Assembly (NCBI RefSeq): GCF_000018685.1
Contig: NC_010001.1
Coordinates: 698,001 to 762,000 of the forward strand
Direction of reading: 5' to 3'
DNA from: Lachnoclostridium phytofermentans ISDg
GTDB taxonomy: Bacteria; Bacillota; Clostridia; Lachnospirales; Lachnospiraceae
DNA length: 64,000 nt
The notes under the pieces are model-generated. The model searched no databases. It worked only from the letters and a program-made list of their open reading frames with translations, and had not been told where the DNA came from. Of the stretch, positions 7,501 to 17,211 are shown piece by piece. Made by a program: the position numbers and the translations under genes. Within the stretch, counting starts at the first letter, position 1. The number at the start of each line of letters is the position of its first letter.

Positions 7501-9942
7501 ATGGAGAAATCGTTAAATCAGAGTACAGACACAAACTTAGAACCGAAAAAACTTCATAATGTAAGTTCCATTCTTCAGAATGAAAGTACAATTCTAGAGA
7601 ATGGAAGTTCCATCCAAAAGAATGGAAATGCCATTCAAAAGAATGACATTGACTTAATGCAGGATGAAACTGCAATTAAATATCAAAAAGACCGCAAAAT
7701 AGGTGTTGTTCCATCGGATTTTACAAGTCCTGACGAGCTCTATGAGATTTTGCTTAAGACCATTCGTGCCTATCACCCATCCACTGATGTAGAGATTGTT
7801 GAGAAGGCTTATAAAATTGCGACTTTTGCACATAAAGATCAGTTGCGAAAATCAGGTGAACCTTATATTATACATCCGCTTTGTGTAGCGATTATTCTTG
7901 CAGAATTAGAACTTGACAAGGAAACAATTGTTGCAGGAATTCTTCATGATGTTGTGGAGGATACGGTATTAACCGTATCAGAGCTTACAAAAGAGTTTGG
8001 AGAGGAAGTAGCGCTGTTAGTGGATGGTGTTACGAAGTTAACTCAATTAAATTATTCAAAGGATAAGGTGGAAATCCAGGCTGAAAATCTTCGTAAGATG
8101 TTTCTTGCTATGGCAAAGGATATCCGTGTTATTCTAATTAAGTTGGCAGACAGACTTCACAATATGAGAACGATGCAGTACCAGACGCCTAAAAAACAGA
8201 TAGAAAAATCCAGAGAAACGATGGATATCTATGCTCCAATAGCGCAACGTCTTGGTATTTCTATGATAAAAATAGAGCTGGATGATTTATCGCTACAGTA
8301 CCTAGAACCTGAAGTTTATAAGGAACTGAATGAAAAAATCGCATCAAAAAAAGAAGAGCGAGAAGCTTTCATTAATAGCATCGTAGAGGACGTTGGAAAA
8401 CATATCGCAGAAGCAAATATTTCAGCAAAGATAGATGGTCGAGTAAAACACTTCTTTAGTATCTATAAAAAGATGGTGAATCAAGGGAAAACCTTAGAGC
8501 AAATCTATGACTTATTTGCGGTAAGGATTGTTGTGGACACTGTAAAGGATTGCTATGCAGCTCTCGGAGTCATTCATGAGATGTATAAGCCGATACCAGG
8601 GCGTTTTAAAGATTATATCGCAATGCCCAAACCAAATATGTATCAGTCTCTTCATACCACTTTAATTGGTCCGAATGGACAGCCTTTTGAAATACAGATT
8701 CGTACTTTTGAAATGCATCGTACTGCAGAATATGGTATTGCAGCGCATTGGAAATACAAAGAAGGTCATGATGGTAAAAATACAAGAGATACCGAAGAAG
8801 CAAAGCTTACTTGGCTTCGTCAGATACTTGAGTGGCAAAGAGATTTATCGGATAACAAAGAATTTTTAAGTTTGTTAAAGAATGATTTAGATTTATTTTC
8901 AGACAGTGTTTATTGCTTTACACCAACAGGAGATGTAAAAAATCTACCAGCTGGCTCTAATCCAGTAGATTTTGCCTATAGTATTCATAGTGCAGTTGGA
9001 AACAAGATGGTTGGTGCTAGGGTGAATGGTAGACTTGTACCAATTGACTATGTGATACAAAATGGTGATCGTATTGAAATCATGACGTCGCAAAATTCGA
9101 AAGGTCCAAGTAGAGATTGGCTCAATATAGTTAAGAGTACTCAAGCAAAAAATAAAATCAATCAATGGTTTAAAACAGAGTTAAAAGAAGACAATATCAT
9201 CCGCGGTAAGGAGATGCTTGTTGCATACTGTAAAACCAAAACAATTACAATGAGTGACTTATTAAAGAATGAGTTTATGGAAGTTGTAATGAAAAAGTAC
9301 GGTTTTCGTGACTGGGAATCCGTTTATGCAGCAGTAGGGCATGGTGGATTAAAAGAGGGGCAGGTTATTAATAAGCTGCAAGAGGTATATACGAAGAAGA
9401 ATCGGAAAGAAATGACTGATGAAAAGGTTCTTGAAACGATTGCAGATGTGAAGTTTGACCGACCAGCAGTTATGAAATCCAAAGGTGGTATCGTAGTACA
9501 AGGAATTCATGATGTCGCTGTCCACTTTTCAAAGTGTTGCTCTCCAGTACCAGGTGATGAAATCGTTGGATTTGTTACAAGAGGACGTGGAGTTTCTATA
9601 CATCGTACGGATTGTATTAATGTGATTAACCTTCCATATGAAGATAGGGAACGATTAATTGATGCTGAATGGAATATACCTGCGGATAAGCAAAATTCCG
9701 GGCTATATACTGCTGAGATTAAAATCTATGCAAACAACCGGAATGGAGTTTTACTTGATGTATCAAGAATTTTTACGGAAAATAAGATTGATGTTATCTC
9801 TATGACGGTAAGAACGAGTAAACAAGGGACCGCAACTATTAGTGTGGGGTTTGAAATAAATGGAGTGGAGCAGTTGCATTTCATTATTGGTAAACTTCGC
9901 AGTATTGAGAGTGTAATTGACATTGAACGTACTACAGGTTAA
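7501..9942 (+). CDS. relA: Bifunctional (p)ppGpp synthetase/hydrolase (Rel)
   Basis: 813 residues from the ATG at 7501; the in-frame ATG at 7483 overlaps the GAAAGGAA ribosome site that serves 7501. Domains in order: HD hydrolase (about 110-215, with YIIHPLCVA and GILHDVVEDT, catalytic HD and ED present), RelA/SpoT synthetase (about 300-420, with RFKDYIAMPKPNMYQSLHTT and EIQIRTFEMHR), TGS (about 465-530, VYCFTPTGDVKNLPAGSNPVDFAYSIH), a zinc-finger/conserved-cysteine region (HFSKCCSPVPGDEIVGF) and a C-terminal ACT domain. Both catalytic centres appear intact. Odd: about 70 extra N-terminal residues with an imperfect short repeat (ILQNESTILENGSSIQKNGN). It makes and degrades the stringent-response alarmone. 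Confidence 0.95.
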   Translation: MEKSLNQSTDTNLEPKKLHNVSSILQNESTILENGSSIQKNGNAIQKNDIDLMQDETAIKYQKDRKIGVVPSDFTSPDELYEILLKTIRAYHPSTDVEIVEKAYKIATFAHKDQLRKSGEPYIIHPLCVAIILAELELDKETIVAGILHDVVEDTVLTVSELTKEFGEEVALLVDGVTKLTQLNYSKDKVEIQAENLRKMFLAMAKDIRVILIKLADRLHNMRTMQYQTPKKQIEKSRETMDIYAPIAQRLGISMIKIELDDLSLQYLEPEVYKELNEKIASKKEEREAFINSIVEDVGKHIAEANISAKIDGRVKHFFSIYKKMVNQGKTLEQIYDLFAVRIVVDTVKDCYAALGVIHEMYKPIPGRFKDYIAMPKPNMYQSLHTTLIGPNGQPFEIQIRTFEMHRTAEYGIAAHWKYKEGHDGKNTRDTEEAKLTWLRQILEWQRDLSDNKEFLSLLKNDLDLFSDSVYCFTPTGDVKNLPAGSNPVDFAYSIHSAVGNKMVGARVNGRLVPIDYVIQNGDRIEIMTSQNSKGPSRDWLNIVKSTQAKNKINQWFKTELKEDNIIRGKEMLVAYCKTKTITMSDLLKNEFMEVVMKKYGFRDWESVYAAVGHGGLKEGQVINKLQEVYTKKNRKEMTDEKVLETIADVKFDRPAVMKSKGGIVVQGIHDVAVHFSKCCSPVPGDEIVGFVTRGRGVSIHRTDCINVINLPYEDRERLIDAEWNIPADKQNSGLYTAEIKIYANNRNGVLLDVSRIFTENKIDVISMTVRTSKQGTATISVGFEINGVEQLHFIIGKLRSIESVIDIERTTG

Positions 9943-10052
9943 AGAATAAGGTAAGACTTAAGGTATTGTGAGAACATAGGAATGAATGCATAAATGTTAT
10001 GCATAAATACTAAGCATTAATGTTGCATCCTATGCTGGATTTGGAGGAAGTT

Positions 10053-10703
10053 ATGAGTAAGATTAGGCTTGATATGCTTACCCTTGGTGAGATTAGAACT
10101 AATTGCTTTATCGTCAGCAATGAAGATACGAAGGATGCAGTAGTGGTTGATCCAGGGGATGAATGCGAACGTATTTTAGAACATTTAAATCTTAATGAAC
10201 TCAATATAAAAGCTATTTTATTAACGCATGGCCACTTTGATCATATCATGGCTGCAAGGGAGCTAGCATCTACGACTAGAGTTTGCATCTACGCATATGA
10301 GTCAGAGCGTGAACTTCTTGCGGATCCGGGGCTTAATTGCTCTTCCATCTTTGGAAAGTCACTTACTTTAGCCCCTGTTGAAAGCTTACATGACCTGGAG
10401 AAAATTCAGTTTGCTGATATTGAATTTGTCGTGCTTCATACTCCAGGACATACGAAAGGCTCTGTATGCTATTACATTCCTGATGAACAGATTCTTCTAA
10501 GCGGAGATACTCTATTTTTTGAATCAGTTGGACGTACCGATTTTCCTACTGGAAATAGTGAAGTATTAGTTAAATCGATCAATGAGAGGTTATTTACCTT
10601 ACCAAAAGAAGTTAAGGTATATCCTGGACATGGCTGTAGTACAAGCATTGGGTATGAGATGCAAAATAATCCGTATGTAAATGGAGAGGGAAGTTTTTAT
10701 TAG
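10053..10703 (+). CDS. Metallo-beta-lactamase-fold hydrolase (glyoxalase II-like)
   Basis: 216 residues from the ATG at 10053, chosen because GGAGGAAG sits 4-11 nt upstream; the earlier ATG at 10020 has no ribosome site. The zinc motif THGHFDHI, then HTPGHTKGSVCYY, SGDTLFFESVGRTDFP and VYPGHG are the full metal-binding set of the YcbL/GloB-like MBL family. These are usually hydrolases of glutathione-type or other thioesters; the substrate here is unknown. The gene abuts hemZ with no spacer (stop 10701-10703, next ATG 10704), as often in clostridia, so the two are co-translated. Confidence 0.9.
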   Translation: MSKIRLDMLTLGEIRTNCFIVSNEDTKDAVVVDPGDECERILEHLNLNELNIKAILLTHGHFDHIMAARELASTTRVCIYAYESERELLADPGLNCSSIFGKSLTLAPVESLHDLEKIQFADIEFVVLHTPGHTKGSVCYYIPDEQILLSGDTLFFESVGRTDFPTGNSEVLVKSINERLFTLPKEVKVYPGHGCSTSIGYEMQNNPYVNGEGSFY

Positions 10704-12179
10704 ATGATACAGTTAACGATGATAGGGGAGGATTACGAACAGGACATAGCGCCTTTACTAAAGTCATTCTACCCAAAAGAAGAAATTAAAATAGAGAAAT
10801 ATCAAACAGAAACGGAACAAGCGCTGTCTACTGAGACAACGCTTGTCTTACGACTATTCCTAGACCGATTTGAGGTAGCCTTATATGAGGATACAATTCT
10901 AAGGAAAAGGGAAGAGAAAATCTTATCAGAATATCCGCTAACAAGAAGTATTTATCGTAATGCTCTTTTGCGTGTACTCTATCTACTTTTGTCTGACTAT
11001 ACGAAAGAGTCTCTTCCATGGGGAATCATGACAGGTATTCGTCCAACCAAACAAGTACTCGAGAGGCTTGAGGATGGGGTTACAGAAGAAGACATCAAGA
11101 AGTATCTAAAAGAGGAGTACTATTGCTCTGATGAAAAGATTGCATTGAGTCTTAATGTCGCAAAGCGTGAGCATGAAATACTAAAGGATCTTAGCTATCA
11201 AAATGGGTATAGTATTTACATTGGTATCCCATTTTGCCCTAGTACCTGCCATTATTGTTCCTTTACTTCTTATCCATTAGAGAGATTTGAACACTTAGTG
11301 GAGCCATATCTGATGGCTTTGACAAAGGAAATGGAATATGCATCTACTTGTTTAGATAAGCCATTAAGCACTCTTTATGTCGGAGGTGGTACCCCAACGA
11401 CGCTTAGCGCAAAGCAATTAGAGTACCTACTAACGAAGATCGACCATTATTTTGGTATCAAAGGGCTAAAGGAACTAACTGTGGAAGCAGGGCGACCGGA
11501 TAGTATCACAAGAGAAAAACTACAGGTATTAAAAGACTTTGGCGTATCAAGAATATCAATTAATCCTCAATCCATGCGACAGAAAACCTTGGATTTAATC
11601 GGAAGAAAACATACCGCTACGCAGATTGAAGAAGCATTTTATTTAGCAAGGGAGATAGGGCATGATAATATCAATATGGATATCATCATTGGTCTTAGCG
11701 GAGAAAATCCTTCCGATGTCATATATACTCTAGATAGAATTAAGTCAATGAATCCGGATAGTTTGACTGTGCATACCCTTGCAATAAAAAGGGCTGCCAG
11801 ATTGAATACACAAAAGGAACAATATAAGGATATGGAAGCGGTTCGGGTTAGTGACATGCTAGCAGAAACTGTGAAGTTTGCGAAAGAAAATAACTATGAT
11901 CCGTATTACTTATATCGTCAAAAGAATATGGCAGAAAACCTTGAAAACGTTGGCTATGCTAGATATGGAAAAGAAGGCATCTATAATATCTTAATTATGG
12001 AAGAAAAACAAACAATTCTGGCACTTGGTGCTGGAGGTTCTTCAAAGTTTGTATTTCATAAAGAAAATCGAATCGAACGAGTAGAGAATGTAAAAAGTGT
12101 AATGGACTATACGGAACGTATTGACGAGATGATTCAAAGAAAGAAAGATTTCTTAAGAAATTCCATAAAGGACTTATAA
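10704..12179 (+). CDS. hemZ: Coproporphyrinogen III oxidase-like radical SAM protein (HemZ)
   Basis: 491 residues. The radical SAM cluster motif is CPSTCHYCSF (CxxxCxxC), preceded by YSIYIGIPF, followed by YVGGGTPTTLSAKQLE and a HemN-type core. The N-terminal extension of about 170 residues distinguishes HemZ from HemN. Family members oxidise coproporphyrinogen III without oxygen in haem synthesis, but many clostridial HemZ proteins lack a full haem pathway around them and the true substrate is unproven. The ribosome site GAGAGGGA lies within the preceding gene. Confidence 0.9.
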   Translation: MIQLTMIGEDYEQDIAPLLKSFYPKEEIKIEKYQTETEQALSTETTLVLRLFLDRFEVALYEDTILRKREEKILSEYPLTRSIYRNALLRVLYLLLSDYTKESLPWGIMTGIRPTKQVLERLEDGVTEEDIKKYLKEEYYCSDEKIALSLNVAKREHEILKDLSYQNGYSIYIGIPFCPSTCHYCSFTSYPLERFEHLVEPYLMALTKEMEYASTCLDKPLSTLYVGGGTPTTLSAKQLEYLLTKIDHYFGIKGLKELTVEAGRPDSITREKLQVLKDFGVSRISINPQSMRQKTLDLIGRKHTATQIEEAFYLAREIGHDNINMDIIIGLSGENPSDVIYTLDRIKSMNPDSLTVHTLAIKRAARLNTQKEQYKDMEAVRVSDMLAETVKFAKENNYDPYYLYRQKNMAENLENVGYARYGKEGIYNILIMEEKQTILALGAGGSSKFVFHKENRIERVENVKSVMDYTERIDEMIQRKKDFLRNSIKDL

Positions 12180-12181
12180 GA

Positions 12182-12904
12182 ATGGGGATATTAGGATTTT
12201 ATCGAAAAGAAGAACTTAAGCAAATTCAGAAGGAATCGTCCTTTAGATGCGGAAATCTATCAGCGCCTTCTGCAACTGGAATAGCAATCATTCGTGGATT
12301 AGATTATCCTTATTTATGTGAGGAAATTAAAGAAGAGGCTATCTCTCATGGAATATTAGTGAGCAATCTTGCTTACTCGTTAGCAAAAGAGCTTAAATTG
12401 TCCAAAAAGACTTGTTTAGAGCTTGCAGAGGCAGGAATCGTACATGATATTGGAAAGTTAAAGCTTGGTGAATATCTATATGGTAAGGAGCATGATACCT
12501 TAAAGATAGAAGAAATGAAGTATATAAGGCTCCACCCAGAGCTTGGAGCTCAGATTTTAAAAGATCATCGTTGTCACTCAAGGGAAGTATTAACTTCAAT
12601 ATATCACCATCATGAAAACTTTGATGGTTCAGGATATCCTGATAATTTGTCAGGAAATGCAATCCCTTATGGGGCAAGAATTCTTCGTACTTGTGATGTG
12701 TTTGCAGCACTAGTGACGGAACGAGCTTATCGTTCTTTTTTCGAAGTCGATGCAGCGATTGAACTTATGATAGATGAAGTGAAAAATTTTGATATGGAGA
12801 TTTTTTTGGCATTCTTGCGTTTTGTCCATTCCAAAGAGTTTGAATCGATACGTGACTATGTTATTTATGTAAATAATAACTCTATGACTATACCTGAAGA
12901 ATAG
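12182..12904 (+). CDS. HD-GYP domain phosphodiesterase
   Basis: 240 residues. The motifs HDIGKLKLGEYL, HPELGAQIL, YHHHENFDGSGYP and YGARILRTCDVFAALVTERAYR form a complete HD-GYP domain (about residues 60-215). HD-GYP proteins hydrolyse cyclic di-GMP or related dinucleotides. No sensor domain is attached, only about 60 N-terminal residues. It starts 2 nt after the hemZ stop and so belongs to that operon. A strong hairpin overlaps its stop codon. Confidence 0.9.
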   Translation: MGILGFYRKEELKQIQKESSFRCGNLSAPSATGIAIIRGLDYPYLCEEIKEEAISHGILVSNLAYSLAKELKLSKKTCLELAEAGIVHDIGKLKLGEYLYGKEHDTLKIEEMKYIRLHPELGAQILKDHRCHSREVLTSIYHHHENFDGSGYPDNLSGNAIPYGARILRTCDVFAALVTERAYRSFFEVDAAIELMIDEVKNFDMEIFLAFLRFVHSKEFESIRDYVIYVNNNSMTIPEE

Positions 12905-12992
12905 CTTTTTAGGAAGTTATTGATTTGAAAAAGCTATTCAATTTGTGCGAAAGCACGAATATCGAATGTTACTACAAAGGCGCTATAGCGCC
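12898..12992 (+). promoter_or_regulatory. Three consecutive hairpins in the hisS leader
   Basis: GAATAGCTTTTT (12898-12909) pairs with AAAAAGCTATTC (12928-12939); GTGC-GAAA-GCAC follows at about 12944-12955; GGCGCTATAGCGCC (12979-12992) is a perfect 14-bp palindrome ending 5 nt before the GGAGG ribosome site. There is no T-run after the first stem and no T-box signature. It may act in RNA processing or translation control. Confidence 0.5.
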
Positions 12993-13007
12993 AGAATGGA
13001 GGATCAT

Positions 13008-14261
13008 ATGATTACGCAGCGTCCAAAAGGGACCCTCGACTGGTACGGGGACAATATGTATAAAAGAACATTAATTGAAGAGTTGGCAAGAAAGCTATGC
13101 AAAGCTTATAATATAAAAGAAATTATTACTCCGGTATTTGAGCATACCATTCTCTTTCAACGTGGAGTAGGAGAAACAACAGATGTTGTTCAAAAAGAAA
13201 TGTACACATTTCTTGATAAGAAAGATCGTAGCATAACGCTAAAACCAGAGGGAACTGCTGGTGCGATTCGTGCTTACTTAGAGAATAACTTATATGCGGA
13301 AAGTGGACCAACAAAACTCTTTTATGTTACTCCAGCATTTCGTTATGAACAGCCACAAAGTGGTAGATTACGTCAGCATCATCAGTTTGGTGTTGAATTT
13401 GTTGGTTCCAAAAGTCCTTTGGCAGAGGTTGAATTGATCACTTTAATTACAACCTTTCTAAAGGAAATTGGATTAAAGAAAGCAAAGCTTCATATCAACA
13501 GCATCGGATGTAAAAATTGCAGAGCTACCTATAATGAAGCACTTTTAACTTATTTAAGAAAACACGAAGATCATTTATGTTCAACCTGCAAGGAGCGTAT
13601 GCAAAAAAATCCGCTTCGAGTAATTGATTGTAAGGAATCCGCTTGCAAAGAAATTGTAAAGGATGCACCTAGAACCATTGAGTATTTAGATGAAGAGTGT
13701 AAAAATCACTTTGAAGAATTACAGAGTCTCCTTCATACGTTAAATATTCCATTTGAAATTGATACTGGTATCGTAAGAGGACTAGATTATTATACAAAGA
13801 CAGTATTTGAATTTGTAAATGAAGATGGCTTTACTTTATGTGGCGGTGGTCGCTATGACGGATTAGTTCATGAAATTGATGAGAAGCAGGACATTCCAAG
13901 TGTTGGATTTGGTATGGGAATTGAACGTATTTTATATTTTCTTGAAAAAGAAGAAGTTTCGTTACCACCACAACCAGCGATAGAGCTTTATGTCGGTATT
14001 CTTGGAGCAGAAGCAAAAGCATCTGCTTACCAGCTTGTAACCAAGCTTCGTGGTGAAGGAATCATAACGGAAACAGATTATATGGATCGTTCCGTAAAAG
14101 CACAGATGAAATATGCAAACAAGATTGGTGCAAAAAATACGGTAATTCTCGGTGCGGATGAGTTAGCGAAAGGATTGGCTAACGTAAAGAATATGGAAAC
14201 CGGAGAACAAACAGAACTTCCACTAGAGGATATTGCAGATTTTATCCTTAAGAATGCTTAA
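13008..14261 (+). CDS. hisS: Histidyl-tRNA synthetase
   Basis: 417 residues. It charges tRNA-His with histidine. The start at 13008 ([12 protein letters not shown]) has GGAGGA 5-10 nt upstream; an earlier in-frame ATG at 12945 would run through the hairpins. Class II motifs are present: [21 protein letters not shown] (motif 2) and the histidine motif [13 protein letters not shown], then GGGRYDGL and [10 protein letters not shown] (motif 3). The C-terminal anticodon-binding domain covers about residues 320-417. It is followed by aspS, the usual Firmicute pair. Confidence 0.97.
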
Positions 14262-14411
14262 GATATTATCAGAAGTTAATAAAGCAAACTTTTGATAATT
14301 CATATTATCTTACAAAAAATAGGTTAACTTTAATGTGGCATACCGACTAAAGGTGGCATGTAGAGAAACATTAATTTGATAAGAATAAGATTGGATACAG
14401 GAGGATTTGAC

Positions 14412-16208
14412 ATGGCAGAGTCAATGAAGGGATTACACAGAACTCATCGTTGTACAGAGCTTAGCAACAGTAATGTTGGTGAGATAGTAACAGTAATGGG
14501 CTGGGTACAAAAGAGCAGAAATAAGGGCGGCATAATCTTCGTAGATTTAAGAGACCGTTCCGGTTTATTACAGATTATCTTTGAAGAGGGTGATATCGGA
14601 ACTGAAATGTTTGAGAAAGCCAGTAAGCTACGTAGTGAATTTGTTGTAGCAGTTGTTGGTAAGGTAGAAACTCGTTCTGGTGCAGTAAATGAAAATCTGT
14701 TAACAGGTACCATTGAGGTTAGAGCTACAGAGTTACGTATCTTATCAGAATCTGAAACACCTCCATTTCCAATTGAAGAAGGTTCAAAGACGAAAGAAGA
14801 ATTACGTTTAAAATATCGTTATCTTGATTTAAGAAGACCAGACTTGGTACGCAACTTAATGCTTCGTAGTAAAGTTGCCACATTAACAAGACAGTTCCTA
14901 TCAGACGAAGGATTTCTTGAAATTGAGACTCCAATGTTAACTAAGTCTACACCAGAAGGTGCAAGAGACTATCTTGTACCAAGTCGTGTACATCCAGGTA
15001 ATTTTTATGCACTTCCACAGTCACCACAGATTTTTAAACAGTTATTAATGGTGAGTGGTTATGACCGTTATTTCCAGATTGTAAAGTGTTTCCGTGATGA
15101 GGACCTTCGTGCGGATAGACAGCCAGAGTTTACTCAGATCGATATGGAACTTAGCTTTGTTGATGTAGATGATGTAATCTCTGTCAATGAGCGTCTATTA
15201 CAGAAGATGTTTAAAGAATCGATTGGTATCGACGTTTCCCTTCCAATTCAGAGAATGACATGGAGAGAAGCTATGGACCGTTACGGTTCTGATAAACCAG
15301 ATACTAGATTTGGAATGGAATTAAAGAACGTATCGGAACTTGTAAAGGACTGTGGCTTCGCAGTATTTACCGGTGCCTTAGAAAATGGTGGATCTGTTCG
15401 TGGTATCAATGCAAATGGACAGGGTGAAATGCCACGTAAGAAGATAGATGCCTTAATTGAATTTGCAAAAGGTTATGGAGCAAAAGGATTAGCTTACTTA
15501 AGTATCAATGAAGATGGGACTTATAAGTCTTCTTTCTCAAAATTCATGACAGAGGAAGAATTATCTGCATTAGTAGCGGCAATGGAAGCTAAGCCAGGAG
15601 ACCTTCTGTTCTTTGCAGCAGATAAAGATAAAGTAGTATTCGATGTTCTTGGTAATCTTCGTCTTGAGATTGCGAGAAATCTTGAATTGTTAGATAAGAA
15701 TACTTATAACTTCTTATGGGTAACAGAGTTTCCATTACTTGAGTACTCAGAAGAAGAGGGAAGATATACCGCGATGCATCATCCATTTACAATGCCTATG
15801 GATGAAGACCTTCCACTTCTTGAAACTGACCCAGGTAAAGTTCGTGCGAAAGCATACGATATCGTATTAAATGGTACAGAAGTAGGTGGCGGTAGTGTCC
15901 GTATCTTCCAGAATAATGTACAGGAAAAGATGTTTGAAGTTCTTGGATTTACGAAGGAAGAGGCTTATGAACGTTTTGGATTCTTATTAAATGCATTCAA
16001 ATATGGTGTTCCACCACACGCAGGTTTAGCTTACGGTTTAGATCGACTTGTCATGTTGATGGCAAAAGAGGATTCCATCCGTGATGTAATCGCGTTCCCT
16101 AAAGTTAAGGATGCTTCCTGTTTATTAACAGATGCACCAAATGTTGTAGATGACAAACAGCTAGAGGAACTTTCTATTGCACTTGCAAAGAAAGCTACTG
16201 AAGAATAA
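14412..16208 (+). CDS. aspS: Aspartyl-tRNA synthetase
   Basis: 598 residues from the ATG at 14412 (MAESMKGLHRTH), with AGGAGGA upstream. It is a bacterial-type enzyme: N-terminal OB-fold anticodon domain (GWVQKSRNKGGIIFVDLRDR), class II core with YLVPSRVHPGNFYALPQSPQ, FRDEDLRADRQPEFTQID and the GAD insertion (about 290-420), and motif 3 GLAYGLDRLVMLM. The wording of bacterial AspRS does not show whether it is discriminating for tRNA-Asn. The spacer to hisS is 150 nt with no T-box signature found. Confidence 0.97.
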   Translation: MAESMKGLHRTHRCTELSNSNVGEIVTVMGWVQKSRNKGGIIFVDLRDRSGLLQIIFEEGDIGTEMFEKASKLRSEFVVAVVGKVETRSGAVNENLLTGTIEVRATELRILSESETPPFPIEEGSKTKEELRLKYRYLDLRRPDLVRNLMLRSKVATLTRQFLSDEGFLEIETPMLTKSTPEGARDYLVPSRVHPGNFYALPQSPQIFKQLLMVSGYDRYFQIVKCFRDEDLRADRQPEFTQIDMELSFVDVDDVISVNERLLQKMFKESIGIDVSLPIQRMTWREAMDRYGSDKPDTRFGMELKNVSELVKDCGFAVFTGALENGGSVRGINANGQGEMPRKKIDALIEFAKGYGAKGLAYLSINEDGTYKSSFSKFMTEEELSALVAAMEAKPGDLLFFAADKDKVVFDVLGNLRLEIARNLELLDKNTYNFLWVTEFPLLEYSEEEGRYTAMHHPFTMPMDEDLPLLETDPGKVRAKAYDIVLNGTEVGGGSVRIFQNNVQEKMFEVLGFTKEEAYERFGFLLNAFKYGVPPHAGLAYGLDRLVMLMAKEDSIRDVIAFPKVKDASCLLTDAPNVVDDKQLEELSIALAKKATEE

Positions 16209-16314
16209 TGAATATCTTAGATTATACAATTTTTAGTATGACGTATTCTGACGCTAAAAAGTATATATCTTATTATTCTACCTTCTTATTGTTAATCTGT
16301 TAGGATTTAGCAGT

Positions 16315-16527
16315 ATGGGAATTGATAAAAAGAAAGCCAAGGCTAGAGAGTGGAGAATTAGGGAAAGAACGTTATTCTTAATTGCATTCATAGGAGGGAG
16401 CTTAGGCTCTCTTCTTGGTATGAAGGTATTCCACCACAAAACAAAGCATAAAAATTTTCAGATATTGATTCCTTTATTCTTAATATTGCAAATTACACTT
16501 GGAATTATTTACATTGTGAAAATGTAA
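16315..16527 (+). CDS. Small DUF1294 family membrane protein
   Basis: 70 residues: a charged start (MGIDKKKAKAREWRIRE), a first hydrophobic segment LFLIAFIGGSLGSLLGMKVF, the signature HHKTKHKNF and a second membrane segment. This matches DUF1294 proteins, whose function is unknown. The ribosome site is weak (AGGAT about 11 nt upstream). It lies between aspS and a cold-shock gene with a promoter of its own. Confidence 0.75.
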   Translation: MGIDKKKAKAREWRIRERTLFLIAFIGGSLGSLLGMKVFHHKTKHKNFQILIPLFLILQITLGIIYIVKM

Positions 16528-16586
16528 AAGTTGCTAGATAAAATGTGTAGAAATGTGTCATAATTTAGCAGTTAACAAATTTTTGT

Positions 16587-16615
16587 TTGACAATATTAGA
16601 AATCAATGGTATTAT
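16587..16615 (+). promoter_or_regulatory. Promoter for cold-shock gene
   Basis: Consensus TTGACA (16587-16592), 17-nt spacer, TATTAT (16610-16615). The leader would be about 65 nt long. Confidence 0.7.
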
Positions 16616-16686
16616 AAATGTGTTGCATCTAGCCAATAGGCAGAGTGATTGTAGCAATATTATATTTTTTTTTGGAGGATTATCTC

Positions 16687-16887
16687 ATGAACAAAGGTAC
16701 TGTAAAGTGGTTTAACAATCAAAAAGGTTTTGGTTTCATCTCTGATGAGCAGGGTAACGATGTATTCGTACATTACTCAGGACTTAACATGGACGGCTTC
16801 AAGTCTTTAGAAGAAGGACAGGAAGTTGCATTTGAAGTGGTTCAGGGTGCTAAAGGACCTCAGGCTACTAACGTAACAAGAATATAA
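16687..16887 (+). CDS. cspA: Cold-shock protein, CspA family
   Basis: 66 residues from the ATG at 16687, with TTGGAGGAT upstream. RNP1 is KGFGFISDE and RNP2 is DVFVHYSG; GTVKWFNNQKGFG opens the OB fold. It binds single-stranded RNA/DNA and acts as an RNA chaperone. The gene is monocistronic: own promoter and strong terminator at 17058. Which cspA paralogue it is cannot be told. Confidence 0.95.
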   Translation: MNKGTVKWFNNQKGFGFISDEQGNDVFVHYSGLNMDGFKSLEEGQEVAFEVVQGAKGPQATNVTRI

Positions 16888-16938
16888 TTCTTGTAAAATG
16901 TAGCAGATAACTGATTCGTCTTATTCTAGACATAGAAC

Positions 16939-16971
16939 CGTTTGATATCAAACGTTTCCATGATCGTGGAA
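16939..16971. repeat. Two adjacent palindromes downstream of cspA
   Basis: CGTTTGATATCAAACG (16939-16954) is a perfect 16-bp palindrome, and one base later TTCCATGATCGTGGAA (16956-16971) is a near-perfect one. Neither has a T-run. They may be RNA stem-loops in the cspA 3' untranslated region or DNA sites for a dimeric regulator. Confidence 0.7.
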
Positions 16972-17057
16972 TTACTTTCAGTGTACCTTTTTCTATTATA
17001 TAAATGTAATATTTTATACGGAAATAGCTATATTGTAAGACAATTTTGTAACGAATC

Positions 17058-17112
17058 TAAAGAAAGAAAATAGAAGTTGTTTCATAACAACTTTTGTTTT
17101 CTTTCTTTTTTT
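17058..17112 (+). terminator. Terminator after cspA
   Basis: AAAGAAAGAAAA ... AGTTGTT TCAT AACAACT ... TTTTCTTTCTTTTTTT forms a long A/T-flanked hairpin with a T-tract. Confidence 0.8.
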
Positions 17113-17135
17113 GTTTACCTTGAATCTAATTTTAC

Positions 17136-17164
17136 TTCACAGATTTTGGAATAGATGTTATAAT
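17136..17164 (+). promoter_or_regulatory. Promoter for galM
   Basis: TTCACA (17136-17141), 17-nt spacer, TATAAT (17159-17164). Confidence 0.55.
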
Positions 17165-17211
17165 ATTTTCTAGATTAAGAAATAATAGTGAGCGAATGAA
17201 TGGAGGTTCTT

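Noticed and set aside
12905..14411. T-box leaders for hisS and aspS
   Set aside because: No AGGGTGGNACCGCG-type T-box sequence is present in either spacer.
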